In this document: positions 46,069 to 56,018 of the stretch, in pieces
How positions within the stretch are numbered: position 1 is the first letter of the stretch
Layout: each line of letters starts with the position of its first letter
Origin: Gonatopus flavifemur
Taxonomy: Eukaryota; Arthropoda; Insecta; Hymenoptera; Dryinidae
DNA length: 64,000 nt
Assembly: GCA_018340375.1 (NCBI GenBank)
Contig: JAFFJZ010000004.1
Coordinates: 27,564,001-27,628,000 of the forward strand
Direction: 5' to 3'
Program-made: the position numbers and the translations under genes
Notes under the pieces: model-generated
What the model was told of the DNA's origin: nothing
Seen by the model: only the letters and a program-made list of their open reading frames with translations
The model's database searches: none

Positions 46069-47353
46069 ATAGGTGTTTCGGTTAATAATGTCGATTTTTT
46101 TGCAGAATTTGGGCGTTTATTCACATAACAATATGAATTATCTTGATAATCAAAGTATTGGCCAGCGTTTGCCGTAACTTTCTCCCATCTTTCTGGCAAA
46201 GCGTGGATTCCTTGCCAAAAGAATTGTTCATTTTTTGAGGCCAACCATTCATCGAGCCAAATTTTCACTTCTTCGTAAGAATGGAAATGTTGTTCTTAAA
46301 ATCCGTGCTGCATCGATCGAAATAGGTGGTAGTTCGAAGGGGCCAAGTCCAGTGAATATGGCGGATGGGGTACGTCATCCCATCTAATGTTTTCCAAATA
46401 GTTTTTTCACACTTTTTGCAACATGCGACCGAGCATTATCATGTTGAAAAACGACGTTGTCCTATTTTTGTGCGTATTCTGGTCGTTTTTCTTTCAAAGC
46501 TCTGTTCAATTTTCTTAATTGCTGCCGGTACCGATCGCCAGTGATCGTTTCACCAGGTTGCAGCTGTTCGTAATACACAGCTCCCCTATTATCCCACCAA
46601 ATACAAAGCACAGCCTTCTTTCCATGTATATTGCGCACTGGTTGTGATATTGAAGGCTGGCCTGGGTCTACCCATGATTTTTGTCACTCTGGGTTATCAG
46701 AGTAGATCCACTTTTCATCACCGGTGATGACTCGATGCAGAAAACGTTTTCTTTTCTGCCTGGCAAGCATAATTTCACAAATGGTTTTTCGTATTTCAAT
46801 GTCTCTGTCTTTCAATTGATATGTAACCCATTTCCCTACCTTGTGGATTTTTCCCAATGCATGCAGCCGTTCAGAAACGATGGATTGGGCAACATTCAAT
46901 GCATTTGCCAATTGCTTCAACGTTTGACTAGAGTCTTCATCCAATAAAGCTTGCAAATCTGCATCTTCAAACTTTTTTGGCTGACCTGGACGCTCCTTGT
47001 CTTTTACATCGAAGGCACCAGTTTTAAACCGTTGAAACCATCGTTCACAAGTTTTTTGGGTTAAATTTTCACCATAAGCTTCAATCAACAATCGATAACT
47101 CTCAGCAGCCGTTTTCTTCAAATGAAAGAAGGTTATTAAACTTCCCCACGAGACGGCTTTTTCTGGTACGTAATTAGACATTCTCAAAGCTATAAAAACT
47201 ATGTCTTTTGCACACTGACAATTCAGATTAAATTGTCTTTTGATGACGTATTTTTAACCTTCAAAACGACATAGACGTCATCTGTGTGTACCAACAGACG
47301 TATCAGTAATATCGTCTCTTACCGAAATCGACATTATTAACCGACACACCTAT
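46069..47353 (-). mobile_element. mariner transposon copy 2 (dead, Mos1-like)
   Basis: 1,285 bp, the length of Mos1-type mariners. The ends ATAGGTGTTTCGGTTAATAA and (as complement) ATAGGTGTGTCGGTTAATAA are followed by TGTCGATTT on both sides. TA flanks each end. Confidence 0.94.
46110..47181 (-). pseudogene. mauritiana-type mariner transposase, disrupted, third catalytic Asp mutated
   Basis: The start ATG at 47,181 begins MSNYVPEKAV. Both helix-turn-helix modules are readable (FHLKKTAAESYRLL with CERWFQRFKTGAFDV; LNVAQSIVSERL), as is the linker motif WVTYQL. The first catalytic motif TGDEKW is intact. A TGA follows NPE (about 46,680) and a TAG follows PEYAQK (about 46,470). The HDNARSHVA motif with the second Asp is present. 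A frameshift follows VKKLF, and a new frame reads NYLENIRWDDVPHPPYS then LDLAPSNYHLF. Here the third catalytic Asp is Asn and the SPD motif has become SLD. The C-terminus (WLDEWLASKNEQFFWQGIHA) lies in a further frame, with no stop before the inverted repeat. Closest in wording to Drosophila Mos1 among known mariners. Confidence 0.93.
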
Positions 47354-47369
47354 TATATGCCCGTTTGTG

Positions 47370-47370
<1 letters not shown>

Positions 47371-47402
<32 letters not shown>
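47371..47402. repeat. (CT)n microsatellite
   Basis: 16 uninterrupted CT units, 18 bases outside mariner copy 2. Confidence 0.95.
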
Positions 47403-47404
<2 letters not shown>

Positions 47405-48236
47405 TTTCACAGACAGTTGGTTTCCACACTCATCATGCCATATTCTGACATGTGCTTTCTCTTATACCTAAATCTCACACATGCTGATAAACTCAGACTC
47501 CAACGCGCGCAAGACGCATATGTTCGTTTCATATTTGCGTATCACTCCCCACTCCCGTTCTCTCGAGTGTCTTAAAGGTTCATGTATCTCTGCATGTGCT
47601 GAAAACTAAGTGAGTGGAAGATCCCTATAAACGTCGTATGGTAGACAAAAATTATATTACTGATTCCACATTTTTAATTAAATTTTGAAGTATAAGAAAG
47701 GGAATTGAAAAAATGTTTTTAATATTACTATCATGTTTATAAGAATAAATGAACGACTGATGAAAACTATTGCACCTCTTTGTGTGCCTCATAACTTCTA
47801 AAAAAAATATAAAAATGACAAAAGCACCCTGGAGAGTAATGCAGTAGTTATAGTCTGACAGAGACATTTTTTCTTCTTTTCGAAAATACAGATATCAGTA
47901 TTCCAGACAGTATTTCAAACTTCAGTATGCAATTGAAACACAAAAAGACCAGCGTTCAATGATTTCTGAAGAAGTGACAATATGGCAAATGATAAAGATT
48001 TTGAAACAAAAACAGAGATTCGAAAACAAAAATAGTTAAAATAAATCGAAAATTGACTGAGTTACCATGTATATATTGTCTACAATTATAGTATCCTGAC
48101 AAACGCGTGTCAAGTTTCTAGGAGGAACAACGTGAATTGACGTGTATTTTCTCATTTCAGCTTCGTGCCGTACACCTTCTTCCATCGCGTATCTTCGTAT
48201 TTTTTAACATCGAGGTTCTTACAGATTTCAGGGGTA
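47403..48236. other. gene-free stretch
   Basis: Nothing recognised. Confidence 0.5.
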
Positions 48237-48244
48237 CATGAACC

Positions 48245-48458
48245 CAGGGGGCATAATCTCAAATGCAAACGGATTCCAGCGCTGCCGTACGGTAGTACAG
48301 TGAATTATTCGCCATAGATACGACTAACACAAACAATGAACAAATCACACCGATTTTCGAATTAGTGTTAGTGTATGCATGTAAAATAGTTCACTGTACA
48401 ACCGTATGGCGGCGCTGGAATCCGTTTGAAAATTTTCTATTCGAGATTATGCCCCCTG
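48245..48458. mobile_element. CAGGGGGCATAATC element, hAT-like
   Basis: CAGGGGGCATAATCTC at the left mirrors GAGATTATGCCCCCTG at the right. The arms extend over GGATTCCAGCGCTGCC and its complement. CATGAACC lies directly on both sides (48,237-48,244; 48,459-48,466), an 8-bp duplication. CAGGG ends plus 8 bp fit the hAT superfamily. Confidence 0.92.
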
Positions 48459-48466
48459 CATGAACC

Positions 48467-49061
48467 CCTCAACTAGCTGAGCGCTATCTCTCTCTCTGTA
48501 TTCTCTCAGTTCTTTCACGTTCCTCACTTCAAGTGAGAGAACCAAAAATAATCTTATCATATTCTTCAATTTCAAGTCTACTTGCCTGGTTGTTCCTAAT
48601 TTCGAGACCGAAACATCTCGTAACCTGATCCTCATGAGTAGATCACAATGTTGGGATATTTTGCATTCCATCATCAGATCTTGTCGAACTATCTGTATCT
48701 TTGAAATTGTTTCACTGAAGTCCTTGCTGGGAATCTACAATAATCATTAGGATAATTTGTCTACATTAGTTCCTAACTCATATTGTCATATTGTACATTA
48801 GGGTGAGTCAAAAAAACTAACTCATTGAATTTATGGGTTGAAATGGATCTATATACCAAGGAAAAAATTCCCCCGTTTAGCAGAATTTTCAGCTGAATTT
48901 TAACAGGCTTCGGTAGGCATTTGAAATTTTCCATTCAAATAACACGTATAACAATAGTTTTTCATTGAAAACGCTAATTTAAAATATAAAATATAAAAAT
49001 TTTTTCTAGGCAGATTCCTATAGCGCATTAAATTCTCTAAGAAATCATCAGAAAACAATAA
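48467..49061. other. gene-free stretch
   Basis: Nothing recognised. Confidence 0.5.
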
Positions 49062-49362
49062 GACTTCAAACAACATATGTCAAAAATTGCGAAATGTGCA
49101 TACTTTTTATATATTTTGGGGTTAAATATTTTTTACTTTGATCATTGGCGTAGCATTGACAAACAAAATTTCCAATCGTTTGCCAATGATTGTATATTTC
49201 ATTGCCATTGTTTCATCGATGATGAGACTCCATTGGAAAGGCACGTTGGTGAAAATCATGAAATGATGTTATCATTTCAGGTTTGCGCCATGCTTGGTTG
49301 TCAAGCCTCGGCCATACTCTATCTACGTTGCACCATGCTAGCGCCAATTGTAAATTTCTATA
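49062..49362. repeat. dispersed repeat A, copy 2
   Basis: See 27,540-27,845. The right end here (GTAAATTTCTATATGGGG) looks like an element terminus of the CCC...AGAAATTTAC type. Confidence 0.8.
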
Positions 49363-49426
49363 TGGGGAGTTGTAACGCAGGGGTACAATAGAGTTCGGGG
49401 GAGATTTCCATAAAATCGAGTGAAAT

Positions 49427-49520
49427 AGGGAAAACCGTAACGAAACCTGATGAGGACCTGATTGGAAATCAGGCATGCCTCGTCAGACCCTAGTATTATC
49501 CCGCTGAAAATTTCCACTAC
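49427..49520. repeat. dispersed repeat shared with 8,379-8,478
   Basis: Near-identical block including CCTGATGAGGACCTGAT and CAGGCATGCCTCGTCAGACC. Confidence 0.75.
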
Positions 49521-51153
49521 AGAAATTGTGGATTCAACCAATCCGATAAGTGGCACCTAAATAATTTCTATTGTATTATTCATGTTCCGTATCGCACATT
49601 CTGATTTGAACATAATTTTTGTATAATATTTTCAAACTATGAATCCTGTAATCCAAACCTCATGTACCATGGAAAAAAGTGTTATAATTTGGATAATCAC
49701 GATTTTTGAAATCTTAAGCAAAACTCATTCGCTCCTATATATAATAGATTTCAATAATTTCAAAATACGTCCAATAATTTACAAGAAAAATTCCAAAACT
49801 CTCTGGACTTTTCCCTGAAAATTCTAACGGAATTGATTGTATACAAACTCATTACAACTCAATTTGAAGTTTCAGTCGAATTTTTCTATCGCAAAAATCA
49901 ATCTGACTGTAGTGGAATTGATCAAAGAGAAACTATTCCTTACTCTATATTTCATAATGCACTGAATAATGAACTACAATTATTCTACCTTCCATTTTGG
50001 TCGATTCGCGGATAATTCCATTATGCGTTATTCATTTTGATCACATGATTTTCTGGAGCGACGAAAAAATTCAATAGATGGAGAATCCATACTCCGACTT
50101 TAGAATATGCCGTTGAGACGTCTTTCTAAGGAACAAAAAATATAACGGAAATCCTGGGTAAATTTTTAGGAAATAATGCCAAAAATTGCTGGAGGCCTCC
50201 AACCTCTCTACGTTTCAATCTTTCTTCCCTCTCAAGCTCTCCACACCTCTTTCACTTTTATCTCGAGGGTTCGCTGAAATACGAGTATATTCTCCTTCAC
50301 TTTATTCTGCAAGAAAAGAAGAATAAGACACGGGCCTAAAAAACGATGTCGACCCTGCCTATAGAATATTTTTTATACAAATTATAGAAGCACATCTTGA
50401 CAAGATGATCATTTCTGTCCTCGAAATTTGTATCTTGGAGTATTGTGGGATTTTTTTCACCACTGTCTTTATCGCGCAAATAATTCTACACTTCCCAGCT
50501 TTTCGGTCTCTTAGGAGCGATACAATATTTCGTTTCCCATGAATGAAAATTCACAATTTCATGGTTGCTGAAATACGTATGTTTTCATGTTTTCACATGA
50601 GTTACAGTCACAAAAAATAGTACGATTCACCTCAAACGTATCGTTTCGAAAATATGGAACAATGAAAATGTACAAAAAATTATAAAATTCAATGTACGTC
50701 ATGGTTGATACATGACCGACATGCCATATCATGACAAACATATCTCAATATTATACAATGTAGTAATATCTGAATATTACTACATTTTATTGTCCAATTG
50801 GGAGAAATTCATATTGTGAAAATGTTCGTCGCCCACATAGCAAGTGAGGTGTTAAGGATATTCCAAGACAAATTTAAAATGTCTTATACAACACTGAAAG
50901 ACATTCGAATTGGTATAGTACTCCCCACGGTATTTTGACTGTAACTACTCATCATATGAGATTTTCCTTAATGTTCTAAAGTATTATACATGTTCATACA
51001 ATGTAATGAATGATGCGAAGAGCTTCATTCTCGTTCGTTTCAAAATAATAAGACTCATTCAAAACTCTCAATTACAAAATTCTTTTTCATGAACATCGAA
51101 TTGTAAGGAAAATAAATTCAATTAATCGCATCTGATATTCATTCTGGTTCCAA
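49521..51153. other. gene-free stretch
   Basis: Nothing recognised. Confidence 0.5.
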
Positions 51154-51155
51154 TA

Positions 51156-52443
51156 CGAGGGTGGATTGATAAGTTTCCGGCCTGACCAAGAAAAACAACG
51201 TTTTTAAGAATTTTTTTTTTTTTATTTCTCAACATAATCTCCTCCAAGGCATTTCTCATAGCGGTGTTCTAGTCTAGTAATGCCATCTCTATAGACTGAT
51301 TCGTCAAGCTCCTCAAAATACCCATTTACAGCTTCGATTACTTCTTCATTGTCCGCAAATCTCTTACCGCCAAGCCATTTTTTGAGGTTAGGAAACAGAT
51401 AATAGTCACTCGGGGCTAGGTCTGGAGAGTAGGGAGGGTGCGGCATTAATTCAAACTTCAGATCGTTGATTTTAGCCATCGCAACAATTGACGTGTGCGC
51501 TGGTGCGTTATCGTGATGAAACAAGATTTTTTTCTTCGCCAGATGAGGTCGTTTAATTTTCACTTCGTGGCTCAAACGTTGCAATAAGTCTGCGTAGTAT
51601 TGACCAGTGATAGTTTTACCCTTTTCAAGGTAATCAATGTATATAATACCTCTTGCATCCCAAAAAACAGTAGCCATAACCTTGTTCGCCGAAAAAATTG
51701 TTTTTGCCTTCTTTGGAGTTGGTTCCCCTGGTCCAATCCACTGTTTAGACTGTTCTTTGGTTTCAGGAGTGTAGTGGTGGACCCAAGTTTCGTCAACTAT
51801 TACGAATCGACGCAAAAATTCGCTTGGATTACGCTTATACAACGCCAAATTGGCGGTAGAAATGTTCTTTCGAATCAATTTTTGGTCGACTGTTAGCAAA
51901 CGCGGCACCCATCTTGCACAGAGCTTTTCCATATACAAATGTTGGTGCAAAATATTTTGTACACGTTCATATGACATCTTACAGGTCTCAGCTATCTCAC
52001 GAACTTTTAATCTGCGATCTTTCAGCACTATTTGATGGATTTTTTCGATCATATCTGGAGTTGTGACCTCAATGGGGCGTCCTGAGCGAGGCTCATCGGA
52101 GGTGCTCACACGACCCTTTTTAAACTCGGAAACCCACTGCTTAACGGTTGAATATGATGGGGAGGATGTCCCCAGTGTTGAGTCCATCTCTTCTTTAATT
52201 TCCTTCGGCGTTAACCCCATCAAATAAAAGTATTTGATGACAGCACGATTTTCCAGCTTTTCCATTTTTACGAAAAACACAGAGGCGTCTTGGTCAGCGT
52301 GCTCTCAAAACTAAACTAACATGGCGATCGGACTGAAACTATAGCTACAAGCTATCTAAGGATGGTACTATAGAACGCCACCTCAAGGTAGGCCTAGTAG
52401 CGCCATCTCTTGGTCAGGCCGGAAACTTATCAATCCACCCTCG
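51156..52443 (-). mobile_element. mariner transposon copy 3, structurally intact
   Basis: 1,288 bp with perfect 36-bp inverted repeats starting CGAGGGTGGATTGATAAGTT, flanked by TA (51,154-51,155; 52,444-52,445). It encloses an uninterrupted transposase. Identical ends plus an open frame indicate a young insertion. Confidence 0.97.
51222..52280 (-). CDS. mariner transposase, intact, irritans-like (D,D34D)
   Basis: 352 codons, the usual length for mariner. It catalyses cut-and-paste transposition in the nucleus, binding its own inverted repeats as a dimer and inserting at TA. N-terminal paired-type DNA-binding region, about residues 1-115: first helix-turn-helix around YFYLMGLTPKEIKEEM and VKQWVSEFKKGR, a GRP-type linker (DEPRSGRPIEV), second helix-turn-helix around VREIAETCKMSYERVQNIL. 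WVPR linker at about 130. Catalytic domain: VDETW (first Asp), HHDNAPAH (second), SPDLAPSDYYLF (third, 34 residues after the second), all present. The first in-frame Met gives MFFVKMEKL; the second Met (MEKLENRA) is equally likely as the true start. No frameshift, stop or missing motif. Often annotated in insects as SETMAR-like. Confidence 0.96.
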   Translation of the reverse strand: MFFVKMEKLENRAVIKYFYLMGLTPKEIKEEMDSTLGTSSPSYSTVKQWVSEFKKGRVSTSDEPRSGRPIEVTTPDMIEKIHQIVLKDRRLKVREIAETCKMSYERVQNILHQHLYMEKLCARWVPRLLTVDQKLIRKNISTANLALYKRNPSEFLRRFVIVDETWVHHYTPETKEQSKQWIGPGEPTPKKAKTIFSANKVMATVFWDARGIIYIDYLEKGKTITGQYYADLLQRLSHEVKIKRPHLAKKKILFHHDNAPAHTSIVAMAKINDLKFELMPHPPYSPDLAPSDYYLFPNLKKWLGGKRFADNEEVIEAVNGYFEELDESVYRDGITRLEHRYEKCLGGDYVEK

Positions 52444-52445
52444 TA

Positions 52446-53194
52446 TATTTTACTTGCAGTCCACATCCCTAATAGCACATAATATTGTAAGATATACTCA
52501 AAATATGATAGGGATATCATGATATTCCTATCATATTCTTAGCATATTTTATAATATTCTGTGCTCTTCTGTGCTGGATATTTTACATACTGCAGATTCG
52601 GTAGGAATAAAAAATACTCTGCCAATTGGCGCATCCACCGATTTCTACGTCGCATTTTCGTGGACTCCACGTGGATAAATGGTGGACGAACGAAGATTCC
52701 ACGTGGAGGCAACGTAGAGTCAACGTTGAAATGTCCGGTGCTGTACGGGATAGCTTCCCCGTTTGTGTTGAAAAAGAAACTCATACCTTGCTTCAATGAT
52801 GGTGTCATGATGAGACATTGTCGTTCGGGATGTGGAGATGCTAACGAATGAAGTTATGCCCTCAAAAACACCACATGTTGATAGTCTAGCTCCAGTCACC
52901 GTAATAGTTACCAATTTTTTTTGGGTCTAATTTCATTCGGGTCTATTCCATTTGTCACTTTCCCTTTGGGCTGATTTCTGTTAGGGTCAGTTGCAGTGTT
53001 CCGATATTCGTTGAGCTGGGAAATCGCAGCTCGGTCACGTGACTACATTTTGCACTGACACATGTGAACGCTCTTGTCGGTGAGCGAATGTCTCATGATC
53101 CAAATATAGCAATGAAAATTGCAAAATTGAAAATTGCAAGAACCATCTACACTGAGAAAAAAAATTGAAGACAAAAAAACAACCTAATCATCAG
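52446..53194. other. gene-free stretch with one small palindrome
   Basis: 52,471-52,566 begins CCCTAATAGCACATAATATT and ends AATATTCTGTGCT, a diverged CCCTAGTAGCA-type element. The rest is unassigned. Confidence 0.5.
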
Positions 53195-53585
53195 AGCATA
53201 TTGCCTCAGAACTTCGTATAAGTTTCATTGCAATCGGATGATAGGAAGCGGACATATGCGCGTTTGCAAAAATCGTAACTTTTCGACACATTTGTCCTTC
53301 TCCACCCAAATACTCTGGGTCAATCGGGCTGAAACTTTTATGGGACCACTATCGCCTCACTCCACGACTGTGGTATACATTTTATCGGAATCGGATGAGT
53401 AGAACGGAAAATATGCGCGTTCGCAAATTAATCCACATACATACACAAACACACAGACAGACACGGAACCAAGAATTTTCCCCGAGTTTGGAGGAACATT
53501 TTGGCCTGAGAGATTTTGAGTTTGGGGACAAAAAAATCTCCGGTTCCTCGAAACGATCACAAAGCTCCCTTCTAAAGAAGCAATT
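53195..53585. repeat. dispersed repeat B, copy 2
   Basis: Same order of words as 27,905-28,330, ending in the AAACGATCA(T/C)(C/A)AAAGCT block. Confidence 0.8.
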
Positions 53586-54428
53586 TTTCAATTTATTTTT
53601 CACACTCATTGCCTATCCGACATCTCTCCGTGGACATATGATATACAAATTTGAGGAATCATATCCAAAACTCTATATTCACTTTGAAATTTATTAATAT
53701 TTCAAGTGAATTTTCCCGCGTGCGTGCTGAATACATATGTAGGATTGTTGTATTGCCAAACTTTCTAAGTTATTTTGGAAGAATCTCAGATAATGAAAAC
53801 CGTGTTTAGAGTAGTCCCTGTAAGAAATTACCCATTCAAGGGAATTGGGAATTTCAATAAGGACGAATACAATTTCTGAATACTTCTGAAGGAGTACTAA
53901 AACAAATTAGTTTTTGGAATTAGGTGTTCCAACTAAGAATTTAATTTGAGAACTCTTTGTATTTGAGCGAATCAAGAAATTTAGAAATTTATATTCCAAA
54001 TAATATAACTTTTAATAAATTGCATAGAAATTGTGTGATAGGGAATGGAATTCCAATAGAGTCGTAGAAGAGATTAGGAATTGACAGGAATTGGAGTGCA
54101 CAAACCTCAATGGTTCAGAGGATATTCGGGGGAATTCATTATGCGGAACAATTCACAAACGGAAATTTGAATCTTCGAAAAGGAATTGGGAAAAATGGGA
54201 ATTGAAGGGTATTCATCCGTACAGCACACGAGTTCCCGCAAAGAGTTCCCGGTATGCTAATCAATGTGTATTCATTAGGAATTTTTTGAAGTCAAAATGA
54301 ACTCCTAATGAACCACTTAATGTTCAGATAGAACTAATATCGAGAATTCAAAATGAATTGTCCGGGCATTCAGGACGTTTTCATTCTGAATTCATTGAAT
54401 TCTTATCGAATTCATTATTGGTCGCATA
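53586..54428. other. gene-free stretch rich in GGAATTGG/GAATTC words
   Basis: CCCTGTAAGAAATTACCC at 53,819 could be an element terminus. Words GGAATTGGGAA and GAATTCATT recur up to 54,415, but no paired right end was confirmed. Confidence 0.45.
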
Positions 54429-54430
54429 AC

Positions 54431-54758
54431 CCCAACCAGAAATTTACAACAGGCGCAGTACTGCACCAGTACTGGCCAGAACTGGCAGGTGACTGGCATT
54501 TGTCTGGGATGATAACGCTTTTCTGTACTGGGGATTGAGTACTCATACTATTATTCGCAATCAGTGCAGTGCCTGTACTGGATCAGTACCTGGCCGGCAT
54601 TAAGCTCTCAGTACTGGTTTATCAGTACAGGCATAGTACTGTATTTCTATGTATCCACTACTGATGCCGTACGTGTTGGTCAAGTGTTGAAGACCCAATA
54701 CTGGCACTGTACTGTATCTGTTGTCAACATTGGCATGATTCAAATTTTTCTGATTGGG
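54431..54758. mobile_element. CCAGTACTGG-word element, complete copy
   Basis: CCCAACCAGAAATTTAC at the left mirrors the complement CCCAATCAGAAAAATTTG at the right. AC flanks both ends. At least eight CCAGTACTGG/CAGTACTG words in both orientations. Confidence 0.88.
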
Positions 54759-54760
54759 AC

Positions 54761-55256
54761 GGGACCTATTCGAGGAATCTTTGAGAAGACTTTTTAAATT
54801 CAAATTGATCTCTTGTGCTAGCTGGGCACATTAAATATTTTCAACCGTTAAATATACAAAAATCGTATCCATACGTGCGATTCTCAATTTCTTTCAACAG
54901 AATATTTTTTACAGCGGTTCGAATGCCGTATTATTGCACAACAATCCATATATTTTTCACTCGCGATGTGTATACATGAATTCATACTATTCATCTTATA
55001 TAAGTTGATTAAACTCGTAAAGTCTCGGTTTGATACATCGCCTTTTGTGCATGAAGCTAGAATTTCTTGGTCGAAACGATATCTGTATGTGAATACATTC
55101 ATGTACTCTAATGAGAATAAATTGCGCCACTGAGTACTAGAACAGTGCTCAGGAACGATAGAATATGTGAATACATAGTTTGGGAATTGTTCCTACAATA
55201 TCTTGTGACAGGTCTTATAGACCCATGTTGGTGATGTGTGATACATAGATATATAC
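54761..55256. other. gene-free stretch
   Basis: Nothing recognised. Confidence 0.5.
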
Positions 55257-55258
55257 TA

Positions 55259-55403
55259 CATAGATAAAAGTGTTTCTTTGAATCTAAAGAACTGTTATTT
55301 GGATAGTTCCAAATAAATATTTCTTTGACTGAAATCAATATTTCGTTGGTTTTATCTATTCAAATAACAATTTCTCAAATTCAAAGAAACACTTTTATCT
55401 ATG
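55259..55403. mobile_element. CATAGATAAAAGTG small palindromic element
   Basis: CATAGATAAAAGTGTTTC mirrors GAAACACTTTTATCTATG, with arms of about 48 bp and TA on both sides. Confidence 0.85.
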
Positions 55404-55611
55404 TATAATAATAGGGCCAAAATACCTCTCGCTCCCCGGTTCCAGTGTTTTTTTTTTTCAATAGGAAACGTGAATCACACATTATTTGATTATTCAGATA
55501 GAGTGAATTGAATGATACGGAATCAAACTTGGATCAGAAGAGATTGTTCCACAAAAATATCTTCCTTGTCAAGTATAGAAAACTTCAATGTATAATCAAA
55601 TGCTATAATAA

Positions 55612-55870
55612 ACGAAACGTCGGGCACCCGTTCATCAACGTTACTACTGCCCGGAAACAGGATTGATTGTTGGGGTGAAAAAACCCTGCATTCGGGCATC
55701 CAAAACTTTATGAATGATTTTCACCCAATCCACGACAGCGACAAGAGTGTGGGATATGGAGACCGATTCTCCGTCCCTCTTACGATTTTTGTAACCTCGA
55801 AAATGCCTGATATCTAGGCGAAACGTCGGTCAGCCGTTAATAAACGCTACTACTGCCCGTAAACAAGATT
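55612..55870. repeat. direct repeat, period about 207 bp
   Basis: CGAAACGTCGG followed by CCGTTMATMAACGYTACTACTGCCCG and AAGATTGATT occurs at 55,612 and 55,819. Two diverged units. Confidence 0.7.
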
Positions 55871-56018
55871 GATTTTTGGGATTCAAAAAGACCTTTTGGA
55901 TTAGAGGTTTATTTAACCGCGGTCCAATCAACCCTGATTTAACTAGAAAGGTCAACACCGTATTTATTTCAACAGTGAGCTGAGGGCTCCGCCCTCTGAC
56001 TGCTCCGTTATGCCACAT

